Below the pieces are notes generated by a model, which saw nothing but the letters and a program-made list of their open reading frames with translations, had not been told where the DNA came from and ran no database searches. Shown in pieces: positions 1 through 6,495 of a stretch of 17,483 bases of DNA. This DNA is from Methanothrix harundinacea (GTDB lineage Archaea; Halobacteriota; Methanosarcinia; Methanotrichales; Methanotrichaceae). A program made the translations under genes and the position numbers. The DNA is taken from assembly GCA_002502785.1 (NCBI GenBank), contig DAQG01000016.1:1-17483 (forward strand), written 5' to 3'. How positions within the stretch are numbered: position 1 is the first letter of the stretch; each line of letters opens with the position of its first letter.

Positions 1-507
1 GAGTTTCGTCATCGAGTTTGATTGTCCTATTGGCGAGCGTAGTCAGCCAGAGCGCAGCTCTTGTAGCAAGCGGGACTTTGCTGAATAGCGGCTCCGTTTC
101 TGTTAAAAGTTGTCTATTGCTATTGTTCATGGCAAGGTTTCTTCACTTGGGTGTCGGATGTCTTAGGATCGGCATTCCAGCAAATGTATCCTATTTTGGC
201 AGTCAGGCGGGACTAAGGGTTACTGTAATTGAATATCTCTTAATAGAGATTGCGAATATAGTAATAATATTAACTCTCTTTTTAAGTATATAAGTTGTAA
301 GATCAGGCAACGTGCCTAATATTGTTGTGTTACCTTCAAGATAGCGATCAGCGGACACCATGACTTAAGAACCCGCCATGAGTCTGACCTGTAAGGCGTT
401 TTTTAGTGATATCTCTTAAGCATTCCAATTCCCAATAATCATACAGTTGTTATGATCGAACCACCAAAATTCGTGGCACCCCATCACTCAGCTAGGAACC
501 AATAATC
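1..507. other. AT-rich region without a supported gene
   Basis: This stretch is clearly richer in A and T than the neighbouring genes and has no reading frame with archaeal GC-rich third-position bias. An open frame at 18-293 (plus) would give a 91-residue hydrophobic peptide, but it has no visible ribosome binding site and I do not accept it. There is a short hairpin at about 236-251 (ATCTCT, TAAT, AGAGAT), and the string ATATCTCTTAA recurs near 234 and 410. I see no tRNA, CRISPR array or transposase here. It may be decayed intergenic DNA next to the pseudogene. Confidence 0.5.
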
Positions 508-960
508 TTATCCTCTCGTCGCGAGCGTCAGATTCCCGTGGGGCATGACGATCGTCCTCGCATCTTTCCCCTGCCTCTCCCGCGCCATGGCGAGGGCCTC
601 TTCCAGGCTTTACGCGTGCCTGAAAAAGCAGATCTCCGCAAGCTTTGGCCTCATGGAGGAGACGAAGATCAGATCCGTTTCAAGGGACACCCTTGCGATC
701 AGGGCCGCCTTGTGCCCTCCGAACTCGTACTCCCTTCCGAACCGCTCGACGCAGTCCTCAGCGCACTTTGCTTCCCTCGCCCACCGCTCGAAGACGGGGT
801 GGCCGAGCCCCTCGGCGCACTCGGCCAGGAGGATGAGCGACTCGCCCGAAAGGACCGCCTCCTTGGCATTCTCCATCGCCTTCTGAAGCTCGTAGTGGTT
901 GATGTTCTTGTGTCGATCGCCCCCATCACACAAATGATGACGGTTTCGACGGGCCTAGAT
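508..960 (-). pseudogene. LarA-type nickel-dependent racemase family, C-terminal remnant
   Basis: Only about the last 150 codons of a LarA-type (nickel-dependent lactate racemase family) protein remain; intact members have roughly 400 or more residues. Recognisable C-terminal segments, in order, are PVETVIIC, DGGDRHKNINHYELQKAMEN, a stretch around AECAEGLGHPVFERW, ERFGREYEFGGHKAALIAR, then SLEEALAMARERQGKDARIV and MPHGNLTL. There are two lesions. Reading passes from PVETVIIC into DGGD only across a 2-nt shift near 930-935 (a TGTGTG run), and an in-frame TAA at 610-612 interrupts RHA from SLEEAL. The natural stop is at 508-510. Nothing recognisable precedes about 960, where the intergenic DNA after the duplicated secreted-protein gene begins, so the 5' end is lost. 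The family match is from memory of conserved motifs. A product is unlikely. Confidence 0.72.
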
Positions 961-1009
961 GACGCTACCAGTGTAGCGAAGATCAAGAAGGTTCTTTGAA
1001 GGGGTAAGC

Positions 1010-1044
1010 AAAAAAGGTGGGAGCCACCCCCAAAAAAGGGGTGG
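1010..1044 (-). terminator. Terminator of secreted-protein gene copy 1
   Basis: Read on the minus strand, CCACCCC (1044-1038), a T6G loop and GGGGTGG (1030-1024) form a hairpin. The same GGTGG can instead pair with CCACC (1020-1016) across a 3-nt loop, directly before a run of six T (1015-1010). The two stems exclude each other, and the second looks like an intrinsic terminator. The element lies 17 nt after the stop codon and is repeated almost identically after copy 2. Confidence 0.6.
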
Positions 1045-1061
1045 TTCAACCGATCTGAGAT

Positions 1062-1814
1062 TTAAATGCAGGGGAGCCAGTCGACCTGGACGTCGCCGCA
1101 GGTGTCGTTACCCCAGAGCTGGATGAACTTCTCGATGGAGAAGACGCCCGTCAGGTCCTCGACGCTCCGGCCGTACTCGGGGTGTCTGCCCTTGGAGTTG
1201 GTGGTTACGTCCTTGGAGAGCCATCCGATGTGAGCGACGCCGATCACGTTGGAGTTGAAGTTCGCCTCAAGGGCGCCAGTGCAGCATCCGCAAGTCGGAT
1301 CTTCTCTTCCATTGTCGTTGCGGTCCACTTCTCTCTCACAGCACTGCTTCCTGGTCTTGACCTCTGTGTTCTTCTGGAGGTGCTCAGCGTGAGTGTACAT
1401 CTCGACGACGACGGCTCCGATGTAGTAGTTCTGGACGCAGAGCTTCTCGATCCACTTCTGGTCGTAGGTGCCTGTCTGGTAGCTCACGGGCATGTACTCG
1501 AACTCGGCTTCCTTGGTGAAGTTGATGTAGTCAGGACAACAGCCTTCATAGCAAGCCTCATCCGAGACGGGGTCCACGTTGAAGGGGTCTCTCTGGGCTT
1601 CAATCTCGGTCCTTTCGGTGATGACGTTTCCGCTCCCGGACTCCTTCTCGACCAGCTTGTTTCCGGCCAGGCCGGTCTGGGTCTGGATGATCGTCTCGAC
1701 GTTCTTGTATCCAACGCCTTTTACGTTCGCTTTCTCGTACATGTAGTTGGCAGCGCTTGCCATGCCAACAAGGGCCATGCAGAGGACTAAAAGTACTGCT
1801 AATTCTCTCCTCGT
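1062..1814 (-). CDS. Secreted cysteine-rich protein, copy 1 (ACG start)
   Basis: The predicted product has 250 residues, with a Sec signal peptide (M/T-RRELAVLLVLCMALVGMASA, then ANYMYEK) and a mature part of about 229 residues with 11 cysteines and N-glycosylation sequons (NFT, NDT). I do not recognise a named domain. Similar secreted proteins are my recollection of Methanothrix; a link to its sheath or cell surface is a guess. The first ATG is at 1778 but leaves only MALVGMASA, too short for a signal peptide. In frame, 36 nt upstream, is ACG (1814-1812), 6 nt after the ribosome binding site GGAGGG (1826-1821), and the codons between are open and differ from copy 2 only synonymously. An in-frame TAA precedes the ACG. 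Codon use is biased to GTC, ATC, AAC and AAG, as in highly expressed genes. Copy 2 lies upstream. Confidence 0.82.
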   Translation of the reverse strand, partial: TRRELAVLLVLCMALVGMASAANYMYEKANVKGVGYKNVETIIQTQTGLAGNKLVEKESGSGNVITERTEIEAQRDPFNVDPVSDEACYEGCCPDYINFTKEAEFEYMPVSYQTGTYDQKWIEKLCVQNYYIGAVVVEMYTHAEHLQKNTEVKTRKQCCEREVDRNDNGREDPTCGCCTGALEANFNSNVIGVAHIGWLSKDVTTNSKGRHPEYGRSVEDLTGVFSIEKFIQLWGNDTCGDVQVDWLPCI

Positions 1815-1820
1815 TTACAT

Positions 1821-1826
1821 CCCTCC
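1821..1826 (-). promoter_or_regulatory. Ribosome binding site deciding an ACG start (copy 1)
   Basis: The minus strand has GGAGGG, a strong complement to the archaeal 16S rRNA 3' end, 6 nt before ACG at 1814-1812. ATG follows the site directly but is closed at once by TAA, so it cannot start this protein. Confidence 0.65.
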
Positions 1827-1846
1827 AACTGGTAGTTGCAGAATTC

Positions 1847-1868
1847 GATATAAATATGTTTACAGTTT
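1847..1868 (-). promoter_or_regulatory. TATA-type promoter of copy 1
   Basis: The minus strand reads AACTGTAAACATATTTATAT, with the TATA element at about 1857-1848. A start of transcription about 25 nt downstream falls near 1827, just before the ribosome binding site, so the leader would be very short. The same sequence precedes copy 2, while the DNA between promoter and ribosome binding site is diverged. Confidence 0.7.
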
Positions 1869-2013
1869 GGGATTTCTGATGAACATTGTCAGTCAATCAA
1901 GAATCGCAACATGAATCGTGGTAGTCGCAGGAAAAATATTCCTTCTGGAATAATGCTGGTGATGCTCGTTGAGGACGGTTTTGATCTTCGACTTTTACAC
2001 AGCCTTATAACGC

Positions 2014-2050
2014 AAAAGAGGTGGGAGCCACCCCCAAAAAAGGGGTGGTT
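2014..2050 (-). terminator. Terminator of secreted-protein gene copy 2
   Basis: This is the same double hairpin as after copy 1: CCACCCC, T6G, GGGGTGG, then CTC and CCACC. The following T-run is interrupted (CTCTTTT on the minus strand) and therefore weaker than in copy 1. Confidence 0.5.
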
Positions 2051-2065
2051 CGATCGATCTGAGAT

Positions 2066-2863
2066 TTAAATGCAGGGGAGCCAGTCGACCTGGACGTCGC
2101 CGCAGGTGTCGTTACCCCAGAGCTGGATGAACTTCTCGATGGAGAAGACGCCCGTCAGGTCCTCGAGGCTTCGGCCGTACTCGGGGTGTCTGCCCTTGGA
2201 GTTGGTGGTTACGTCCTTGGAGAGCCATCCGATGTGAGCGACGCCGATGACGTTGGAGTTGAAGTTTGCCTCAAGGGCGCCGGTGCAAAGACCACATTCT
2301 GGCATCTCTTTATCAATAGATGCACTCAGATATCGGGGCCCCCACAGACAGTCCTTCCTGGTCTTTACCTCTGTGTTCTTCTGGAGGTGCTCAGCGTGAG
2401 TGTACATCTCAACGACGACGGCTCCGATGTAGTAGTTCTGGACGCAGAGCTTCTCTATCCACTTCTGATCGTAAGTGCCTGTCTGGTAGCTCACGGGCAT
2501 ATACTCGAACTCGGCCTCTTTAGTGAAGTTGATGTAATCAGGGCAGCACCAGAGATACTGCGGGTCAGTGTTGAAGCCTTGATTAGCTGAAACAGATAGT
2601 TGCTCCGAATTTTGCGTGTACTCAAAGGGTTCAGCTTCTCTCTGGGCCTCGATCTCCGTCTTCTCTACGATGACGTTGCCGCTTCCTGACTCCTTCTCGA
2701 CCAGCTTGTTTCCGGCCAGCCCGGTCTGGGTCTGGATGATCGTCTCGACGTTCTTGTATCCAACGCCTTTTACGTTCGCTTTCTCATACATGTAGTTGGC
2801 AGCTCCCGCCATGCCAACAAGGGCCATGCAGAGGACTAAAAGTACCGCTAGTTCTCTCCTCGT
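2066..2863 (-). CDS. Secreted cysteine-rich protein, copy 2 (ACG start)
   Basis: The predicted product has 265 residues with a signal peptide (RRELAVLLVLCMALVGMAGA, then ANYMYEK) and 8 cysteines in the mature part. Three blocks match copy 1 almost perfectly: residues about 22-65, the block from CCPDYINF to EVKTRK, and the block from CTGALEAN to the end, which differs only at V/L in YGRSxEDL. Two segments between them are different in sequence and length: one after EIEAQR, and one between KTRK and CTGA. The start is placed at ACG (2863-2861), 5 nt after GGAGGG (2874-2869). A longer frame back to ATG at 2941 exists but would run through the TATA box, and the equivalent region of copy 1 is in a different frame, so I reject it. 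Function is unknown; an extracellular or sheath-associated structural role is possible. Confidence 0.82.
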   Translation of the reverse strand, partial: TRRELAVLLVLCMALVGMAGAANYMYEKANVKGVGYKNVETIIQTQTGLAGNKLVEKESGSGNVIVEKTEIEAQREAEPFEYTQNSEQLSVSANQGFNTDPQYLWCCPDYINFTKEAEFEYMPVSYQTGTYDQKWIEKLCVQNYYIGAVVVEMYTHAEHLQKNTEVKTRKDCLWGPRYLSASIDKEMPECGLCTGALEANFNSNVIGVAHIGWLSKDVTTNSKGRHPEYGRSLEDLTGVFSIEKFIQLWGNDTCGDVQVDWLPCI

Positions 2864-2868
2864 AAAAT

Positions 2869-2874
2869 CCCTCC
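2869..2874 (-). promoter_or_regulatory. Ribosome binding site deciding an ACG start (copy 2)
   Basis: GGAGGG on the minus strand lies 5 nt before ACG (2863-2861). There is no ATG, GTG or TTG in this frame between it and the internal ATG 36 nt further on. Confidence 0.65.
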
Positions 2875-2893
2875 AATCATTGATCGTGAGTTC

Positions 2894-2915
2894 AATATAA
2901 ATATGTTTACAGTTT
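2894..2915 (-). promoter_or_regulatory. TATA-type promoter of copy 2
   Basis: The core AACTGTAAACATATTTATAT of copy 1 recurs here, with the TATA element at about 2904-2895. Transcription is expected to start near 2873, at the ribosome binding site. Confidence 0.7.
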
Positions 2916-2941
2916 CGGCTTTTTATTTGTGAGCCATTCAT

Positions 2942-3297
2942 AAGCCGATACCCGGATAAGTAAAATCATCCAAATGATCTGAGCGGGGTATTTTCGCTAT
3001 AACTTGCTTATGACTTATTAAAATATTATATCAACATTCTGTTTGGCCCTGAATGATCCCCAAATATCGCAGCATCAAACCCGAAGAATCCAGACGACTT
3101 TATGGTCCAGCAAGATGCTTTGTGGATTAATTTAACGTCATCACGTCTCTTAACAGTGATTTTCTTATTTCGCGTTTAAGTCGTAACGAGTCGTAGCATT
3201 TCGATTTCTGTTAATTAATCCACAAAGCACAGCAAGATCGATAGGTAGGGATGATACGGCAGATGATTAGCTGACCGATAGTATTGTGCGCGATGGG
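2942..3297. other. Intergenic region holding a MITE-like element
   Basis: There is no coding frame of note between the promoter of copy 2 and the GNAT gene's stop codon. The left part (2942-3107) is AT-rich and unremarkable. The only clear structure is the inverted-repeat element at 3116-3229, annotated separately. Confidence 0.6.
3116..3229. mobile_element. MITE-like element, 114 bp
   Basis: The ends are perfect 17-bp inverted repeats, TGCTTTGTGGATTAATT at 3116-3132 and its complement at 3213-3229. They are flanked by an 8-bp direct repeat, CAGCAAGA, at 3108-3115 and 3230-3237, as expected for a target-site duplication. The interior of 80 bp is AT-rich and encodes nothing. The terminal sequence resembles the GGCTTTGTTGAATAA ends of IS903-type IS5-family elements, but that family usually duplicates 9 bp, so the parent element is not settled. 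A transposase supplied elsewhere in the genome would be required. Confidence 0.75.
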
Positions 3298-3777
3298 CTA
3301 AAGCGATCGCCTCATGATAATAGCCCCCTCGCCGTCAGGGTAGTAGTTCTTGCAGGTCGTGAATATCTCAAAACCCAGATCAAGGTAGAGCCTCTGAGCC
3401 CTTTTGTTGGTGGCCCTCACCTCCAGTATCACGGACATCACCGCTAGCCTCCGAAATATCTCCAATAGCTCAGTCATAAGCCTTCGCCCTACGCCACGCC
3501 CCTGGCGTCCGGACCTCACTGCCAGCCAGAAGATTCTGCCCTCCAGGGGCGACTGTCTGAAACCCAACACCATCCCTGCGATCCTTCCGCCAATCTCCGC
3601 CACAAGGAAGGTGGTGGGGTAGTTCTCGAAGAAGTAGGTGAGAAGGTAAGGGTCGTGGCCTCCGCCAGCCTCGGCGTCCAGCTCGACCGCCTCGGAAAAG
3701 TCGCGAGGCTCAAACCTTCTTATCGTCAGACTATCCTCTGGGTTCCTCCCGACGTTCATCGAGTTCATCTTCGGCAC
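3298..3777 (-). CDS. GNAT-family N-acetyltransferase
   Basis: The product has 159 residues, a normal length for a single-domain GNAT protein of RimI-like type that would transfer an acetyl group from acetyl-CoA to an amine. The acetyl-CoA pyrophosphate loop is visible as RSGRQGRGVGRRL (residues 88-100, the R/Q-x-x-G-x-G/A motif), preceded by the strand IFWLAV. It is followed by the late motif VRATNKRAQRLYLDLGF (120-136). The substrate cannot be told from the sequence; RimI-like members often modify protein N-termini. ATG at 3777 is taken as the start because a TATA element lies 20-31 nt upstream, which predicts a leaderless mRNA beginning at this ATG. ATGs at residues 4 and 7 are less likely. 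The gene diverges from the DUF5803-type gene. Confidence 0.88.
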   Translation of the reverse strand: MPKMNSMNVGRNPEDSLTIRRFEPRDFSEAVELDAEAGGGHDPYLLTYFFENYPTTFLVAEIGGRIAGMVLGFRQSPLEGRIFWLAVRSGRQGRGVGRRLMTELLEIFRRLAVMSVILEVRATNKRAQRLYLDLGFEIFTTCKNYYPDGEGAIIMRRSL

Positions 3778-3796
3778 CTGGCACCATCGGCCTCAA

Positions 3797-3808
3797 GATA
3801 AAAATAAC
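3797..3808 (-). promoter_or_regulatory. TATA-type promoter, leaderless GNAT gene
   Basis: The minus strand reads AGTTATTTTTATCTT, centred near 3803. Transcription starting about 26 nt downstream would begin at or next to the ATG at 3777. Confidence 0.5.
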
Positions 3809-3868
3809 TTTTCGACGGATAAGAAAATCGCGCCACATTTCGCCCCCCTTGGGCGAGATATCTCAAGC

Positions 3869-3876
3869 TTTTTATC
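3869..3876 (+). promoter_or_regulatory. Candidate TATA box for the DUF5803-type gene
   Basis: TTTTTATC lies on the plus strand and predicts a transcription start near 3897, about 90 nt before the ATG at 3989. The leader contains two overlapping palindromes, CGGCAGATGCCG (3913-3924) and CCGTGTCACGG (3922-3932), and a small open frame (3943-3996). Confidence 0.4.
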
Positions 3877-3942
3877 CGATCCGGTTCTGTTGAAGGCGAG
3901 AACGATCTTTAGCGGCAGATGCCGTGTCACGGAAAGGAGAAG

Positions 3943-3996
3943 ATGGCGGCTAATACAACTCAATCGAAATGGGATTTTTGGGAAGGCGATGGATGA
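3943..3996 (+). CDS. Possible 17-residue leader peptide
   Basis: An ATG preceded by AAAGGAGAAG opens a frame of 17 codons (MAANTTQSKWDFWEGDG). Its TGA overlaps the first codons of the next gene (start at 3989), so the two could be translationally coupled. The ribosome binding site here is better than that of the downstream gene. There is no homology argument and chance is a fair explanation. Confidence 0.2.
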   Translation: MAANTTQSKWDFWEGDG

Positions 3997-4675
3997 CATG
4001 AACCGAGAAATTGGTTATAGGCACCTGATGCTGCTGGCCCTCTTTATTGTTCAGGTAACAGTCCCCATCTCACAGGGCATGGAGGCTGACGGGTTCAACG
4101 GCACCACCTACATCCTCGCCAGGTCGGAGGCCGAGGTGATCGTCCCGGCGAACGGCAGTAGCTTCAACCTGACTCTTCCCTTCAAGTCCGATATCAGGCT
4201 CTTCGATTCGCAAGGCGTGGAGGTTCCTGTCGAAACGGAGGTCAACTTCTGGCGTGGCTCTTATCAGTACCAGATCGTCTCCGAGGAGCGTGTAGATGGC
4301 CACCTCAACTACACTTACCCCATTGTAGACCAGCGGTTCGTCGCCTCCGCCGAGGAGGGTGTGGCTGTCCGTGTCGTTCTTCCAGCAGGATACGCCACCG
4401 GCGATACCCTCCTGGGGAAAGCCAGGCCCAAGCCCGACGAGGTCGAAACCTGGAATAACAGAACCGCCCTCATATGGACGAATCCGGGGAAGAGGACGAT
4501 AATCGACGTCAACTTCTACAGTGACGATGCGCCCAGGGCCTTCAGGCTTTTTCTCCTCCTCCTCGCCTTCCTGGCAGGGGTTCTCGCCCTCGAGCACCTG
4601 ACGAGCATAAGAAGGCTCAGGTCGGTCAGGAAAGAGGCAGATGAGGATTCGGACGAGAAAGAAGGTCGGCTCTGA
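3989..4675 (+). CDS. DUF5803-type membrane-anchored protein
   Basis: The product has 228 residues: a signal sequence (about 11-30, HLMLLALFIVQVTVPISQG), an extracytoplasmic beta-rich region with N-glycosylation sequons (NGT, NGS, NLT, NYT, NRT), one C-terminal membrane helix (about 185-203, FRLFLLLLAFLAGVLALEHL) and a charged cytoplasmic tail rich in Arg, then Asp and Glu. The layout matches a euryarchaeal family I recall as DUF5803, whose function is unknown to me. ATG at 3989 is preferred because GGGAAGG precedes it; the frame is open further upstream to 3890 but that part has no start signal. ATG at 3998 is an alternative. The MBL-fold gene follows after 63 nt and may be co-transcribed. 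Confidence 0.75.
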   Translation: MDDMNREIGYRHLMLLALFIVQVTVPISQGMEADGFNGTTYILARSEAEVIVPANGSSFNLTLPFKSDIRLFDSQGVEVPVETEVNFWRGSYQYQIVSEERVDGHLNYTYPIVDQRFVASAEEGVAVRVVLPAGYATGDTLLGKARPKPDEVETWNNRTALIWTNPGKRTIIDVNFYSDDAPRAFRLFLLLLAFLAGVLALEHLTSIRRLRSVRKEADEDSDEKEGRL

Positions 4676-4738
4676 AATAGAGTCAGAGTTCGGATCCGAG
4701 TCAGGTCTAAGTATCAGACGCTTTTATTTCCGACCACT

Positions 4739-5422
4739 ATGGAACCGAAAGAGATCTGGAAAGGTATCTACGTCGTGGGAGGACCGGGCCTCTCCCACCC
4801 CGCAGACTGCTGCGTCTACCTCGTCGATGCTGGAAGGGAGCTGGTTTTGATCGACGCGGGCGCTGGCCCCGGCATAGATGCGATATTGAGAAACGTCAAG
4901 ATCCTCGGCTTTGATCCAGTCGGGATCGGCCACCTCGTCGCCACCCATTGTCACATCGACCACATAGGCGGCTTATCCCGGATCAAAGAGGTGAGCGGCT
5001 GCGAGGTGAGCGGCCACCAGGCTGACCGGGACGGCATCGAGCTTGGCGATCGGAGGCTCACCGCCGCCGACCTCTACGGCATCGAGTACTGGCCGGTGAA
5101 GATCGATCTTATCCTGGAAGGGGCAGAGGAGACCCACCTTCTGGGCGACCTGGAGTTTCACTTCCTCCATACGCCGGGCCATACCCCGGGGAGCATCGCG
5201 GTATATCTCGACCTCGAAGAAGGAAGGGCTCTTTTTGGCCAGGACGTTCACGGCCCCTTCAGCGAAGACTGGGGGTCTGACATAACCCGGTGGAGAAGTT
5301 CGATGGAAAAGCTCCTCGACCTTGAGGCAGACCTCCTCTGCGAGGGGCACGCCGGGATCTTCCGGGGCAAGGACATCAGAGCTTACATCGAGTCTCAGCT
5401 GAGAAGATACCGGCACCTTTAG
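4739..5422 (+). CDS. MBL-fold metallo-hydrolase
   Basis: The product has 227 residues and all metal ligands of the metallo-beta-lactamase fold: THCHIDH (69-75), a second histidine in HTPGHTPGS (H148), the bridging aspartate in GQDVHG (D169) and the last histidine in CEGHAG (H204). The HTPGHTPGS segment is typical of the glyoxalase II-like branch, which hydrolyses thioesters or related substrates with two metal ions in the cytoplasm. There is no beta-CASP or flavodoxin domain, so it is neither an RNase J/CPSF type nor an FprA type. The substrate is not predictable. It has no ribosome binding site and starts 63 nt after the DUF5803-type gene. It converges with rtcA, 77 nt apart. Confidence 0.9.
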   Translation: MEPKEIWKGIYVVGGPGLSHPADCCVYLVDAGRELVLIDAGAGPGIDAILRNVKILGFDPVGIGHLVATHCHIDHIGGLSRIKEVSGCEVSGHQADRDGIELGDRRLTAADLYGIEYWPVKIDLILEGAEETHLLGDLEFHFLHTPGHTPGSIAVYLDLEEGRALFGQDVHGPFSEDWGSDITRWRSSMEKLLDLEADLLCEGHAGIFRGKDIRAYIESQLRRYRHL

Positions 5423-5499
5423 TCGCGGCGTCTTCGACCCTGAAGGTCAGGATAGTCGGTTCGATAAGGGCCGGAAACGCCGATGCCTCTCATCACGGG

Positions 5500-6495
5500 T
5501 CAGAGGTTCGCCCTGAAGGTCGCCACCTCGCCCACCTCGGCGTAGATCTCGACGTCGAGGAACCTGGTGGCGGTCCAGATGTTCGTCGAGGCGTGCCTCG
5601 ATACTTCAGGAGCGGTGTAGGACCCTCCTGCCAGGGCCAAGTAAGGGACGAGCTGGTCTGCCAGGTATCGGTCTACGGCGGCCTTTGACTTCAGCTCTGC
5701 CACCATATTCTCTGCTGCAAAAGCGCCCACCAGCTCTGCCCGGAGGCCACGCTCCCCGAGAGCGCTCGCACCTTTGCGGCCCGACCAGAGGGTGATGCCG
5801 CTGCCGGTGGAAGGGACTGTTTCGGTTTCGCACCTGATCTTTGCACCGAAGCCCGACTCCTCGATAACCTCAATAGCCGCCTGCGACTGTCTCTGAGCGA
5901 CGTGTTCGGGAAGATTTGAAGAATGGGACACGCCTTCTACAGCCCCGGGCTCACGAACAGATAGATCGGCTCTCTTGAGTTTTCCGGGAACTACCTCCAG
6001 GGTGGCAACCCCGCCGCCCTTGGGGTAGTAGCCGCGCCGGGCGCAGGAGAGGCGAGATTTAACGCCGAACTCGGCGAAGGCGGGAAGCGCCACATGCGAC
6101 AGATAATCGATCGTTGGCGACCATTTGACGTCGGTTCCGCCCCGGACGGTCAGAATTGTGGGTGAGTCGGCACAGACCAAGGCCGGAAGGAGACACTGCA
6201 TGAGAAGGGTGATGCTTCCGGCGGTTCCGATATCGATCTCGCGCCGTCCACCCCGGATCTCTCCCGGCTGGAAGGTTATCTCCGGCGACCTCGGCTTTAC
6301 GCCATCGGTTTTGGCGTTTGTGACCTTAGCCAGGGCCAATATCGCTGTAGCGTGCTGGGGGGATAGGCCAGGATTTTTTCTGCCCTCCCTTATCCTAGTT
6401 ATTCGCACGGGATCGCCGGTGACCGCTGATAGGGCCACAGCCGTCCTGACGATCTGACCCCCGCCCTCACCAAAAGATCCGTCTATCTCGATCAT
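5500..6495 (-). CDS. rtcA: RNA 3'-terminal phosphate cyclase
   Basis: RtcA converts an RNA 3'-phosphate to a 2',3'-cyclic phosphate using ATP, through an adenylated histidine. The 331-residue length fits the family. The N-terminal signature MIEIDGSFGEGGGQIVRTA and the segment KNPGLSPQH are present, and the catalytic histidine is seen in RHASTNIW (H301). The segment RRGYYPKGGG is also typical. The start is ATG at 6495, which overlaps the stop of rpoL as ATGA; an upstream extension of 13 codons lies inside rpoL and is rejected. It is the last gene of the methyltransferase-csl4-rpoL-rtcA operon. Confidence 0.95.
   Translation of the reverse strand: MIEIDGSFGEGGGQIVRTAVALSAVTGDPVRITRIREGRKNPGLSPQHATAILALAKVTNAKTDGVKPRSPEITFQPGEIRGGRREIDIGTAGSITLLMQCLLPALVCADSPTILTVRGGTDVKWSPTIDYLSHVALPAFAEFGVKSRLSCARRGYYPKGGGVATLEVVPGKLKRADLSVREPGAVEGVSHSSNLPEHVAQRQSQAAIEVIEESGFGAKIRCETETVPSTGSGITLWSGRKGASALGERGLRAELVGAFAAENMVAELKSKAAVDRYLADQLVPYLALAGGSYTAPEVSRHASTNIWTATRFLDVEIYAEVGEVATFRANL

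Larger units (their letters stand above)
1013..2915 (-). repeat. Tandem segmental duplication (unit of about 0.85-0.9 kb)
   Basis: Two units, about 1016-1870 and 2021-2915, carry the same gene with its promoter and terminator. Long nucleotide stretches are identical, including the 3' end and terminator and the promoter core (AACTGTAAACATATTTATAT on the minus strand). They are separated by about 150 nt of unrelated DNA. The differences are concentrated in two internal blocks of the coding sequence. Confidence 0.85.

Noticed and set aside
18..293. Open frame of 91 codons, plus strand, hydrophobic product
   Set aside because: AT-rich composition, no ribosome binding site, no codon bias and no recognisable motif; hydrophobicity is expected from the base composition.
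1182..1790. Long plus-strand frame antisense to secreted copy 1 (and a similar one at 2186-2590)
   Set aside because: Shadow of the GC-rich third positions of the real minus-strand genes; it is not conserved in length between the two copies.
2864..2941. N-terminal extension of secreted copy 2 back to ATG 2941
   Set aside because: It would translate the TATA box and ribosome binding site, and the matching region of copy 1 has a one-nucleotide difference in length and an in-frame TAA.
4070..4597. 175-codon minus-strand frame opposite the DUF5803-type gene
   Set aside because: The plus-strand product has a coherent signal peptide, sequons and membrane helix, and the antisense frame has none.
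4721..4729. TATA-like CTTTTATTT just before the MBL-fold gene
   Set aside because: It is only 10-18 nt from the ATG, so transcription would start inside the gene; the gene is more likely read through from the DUF5803-type gene or from a weaker element upstream.
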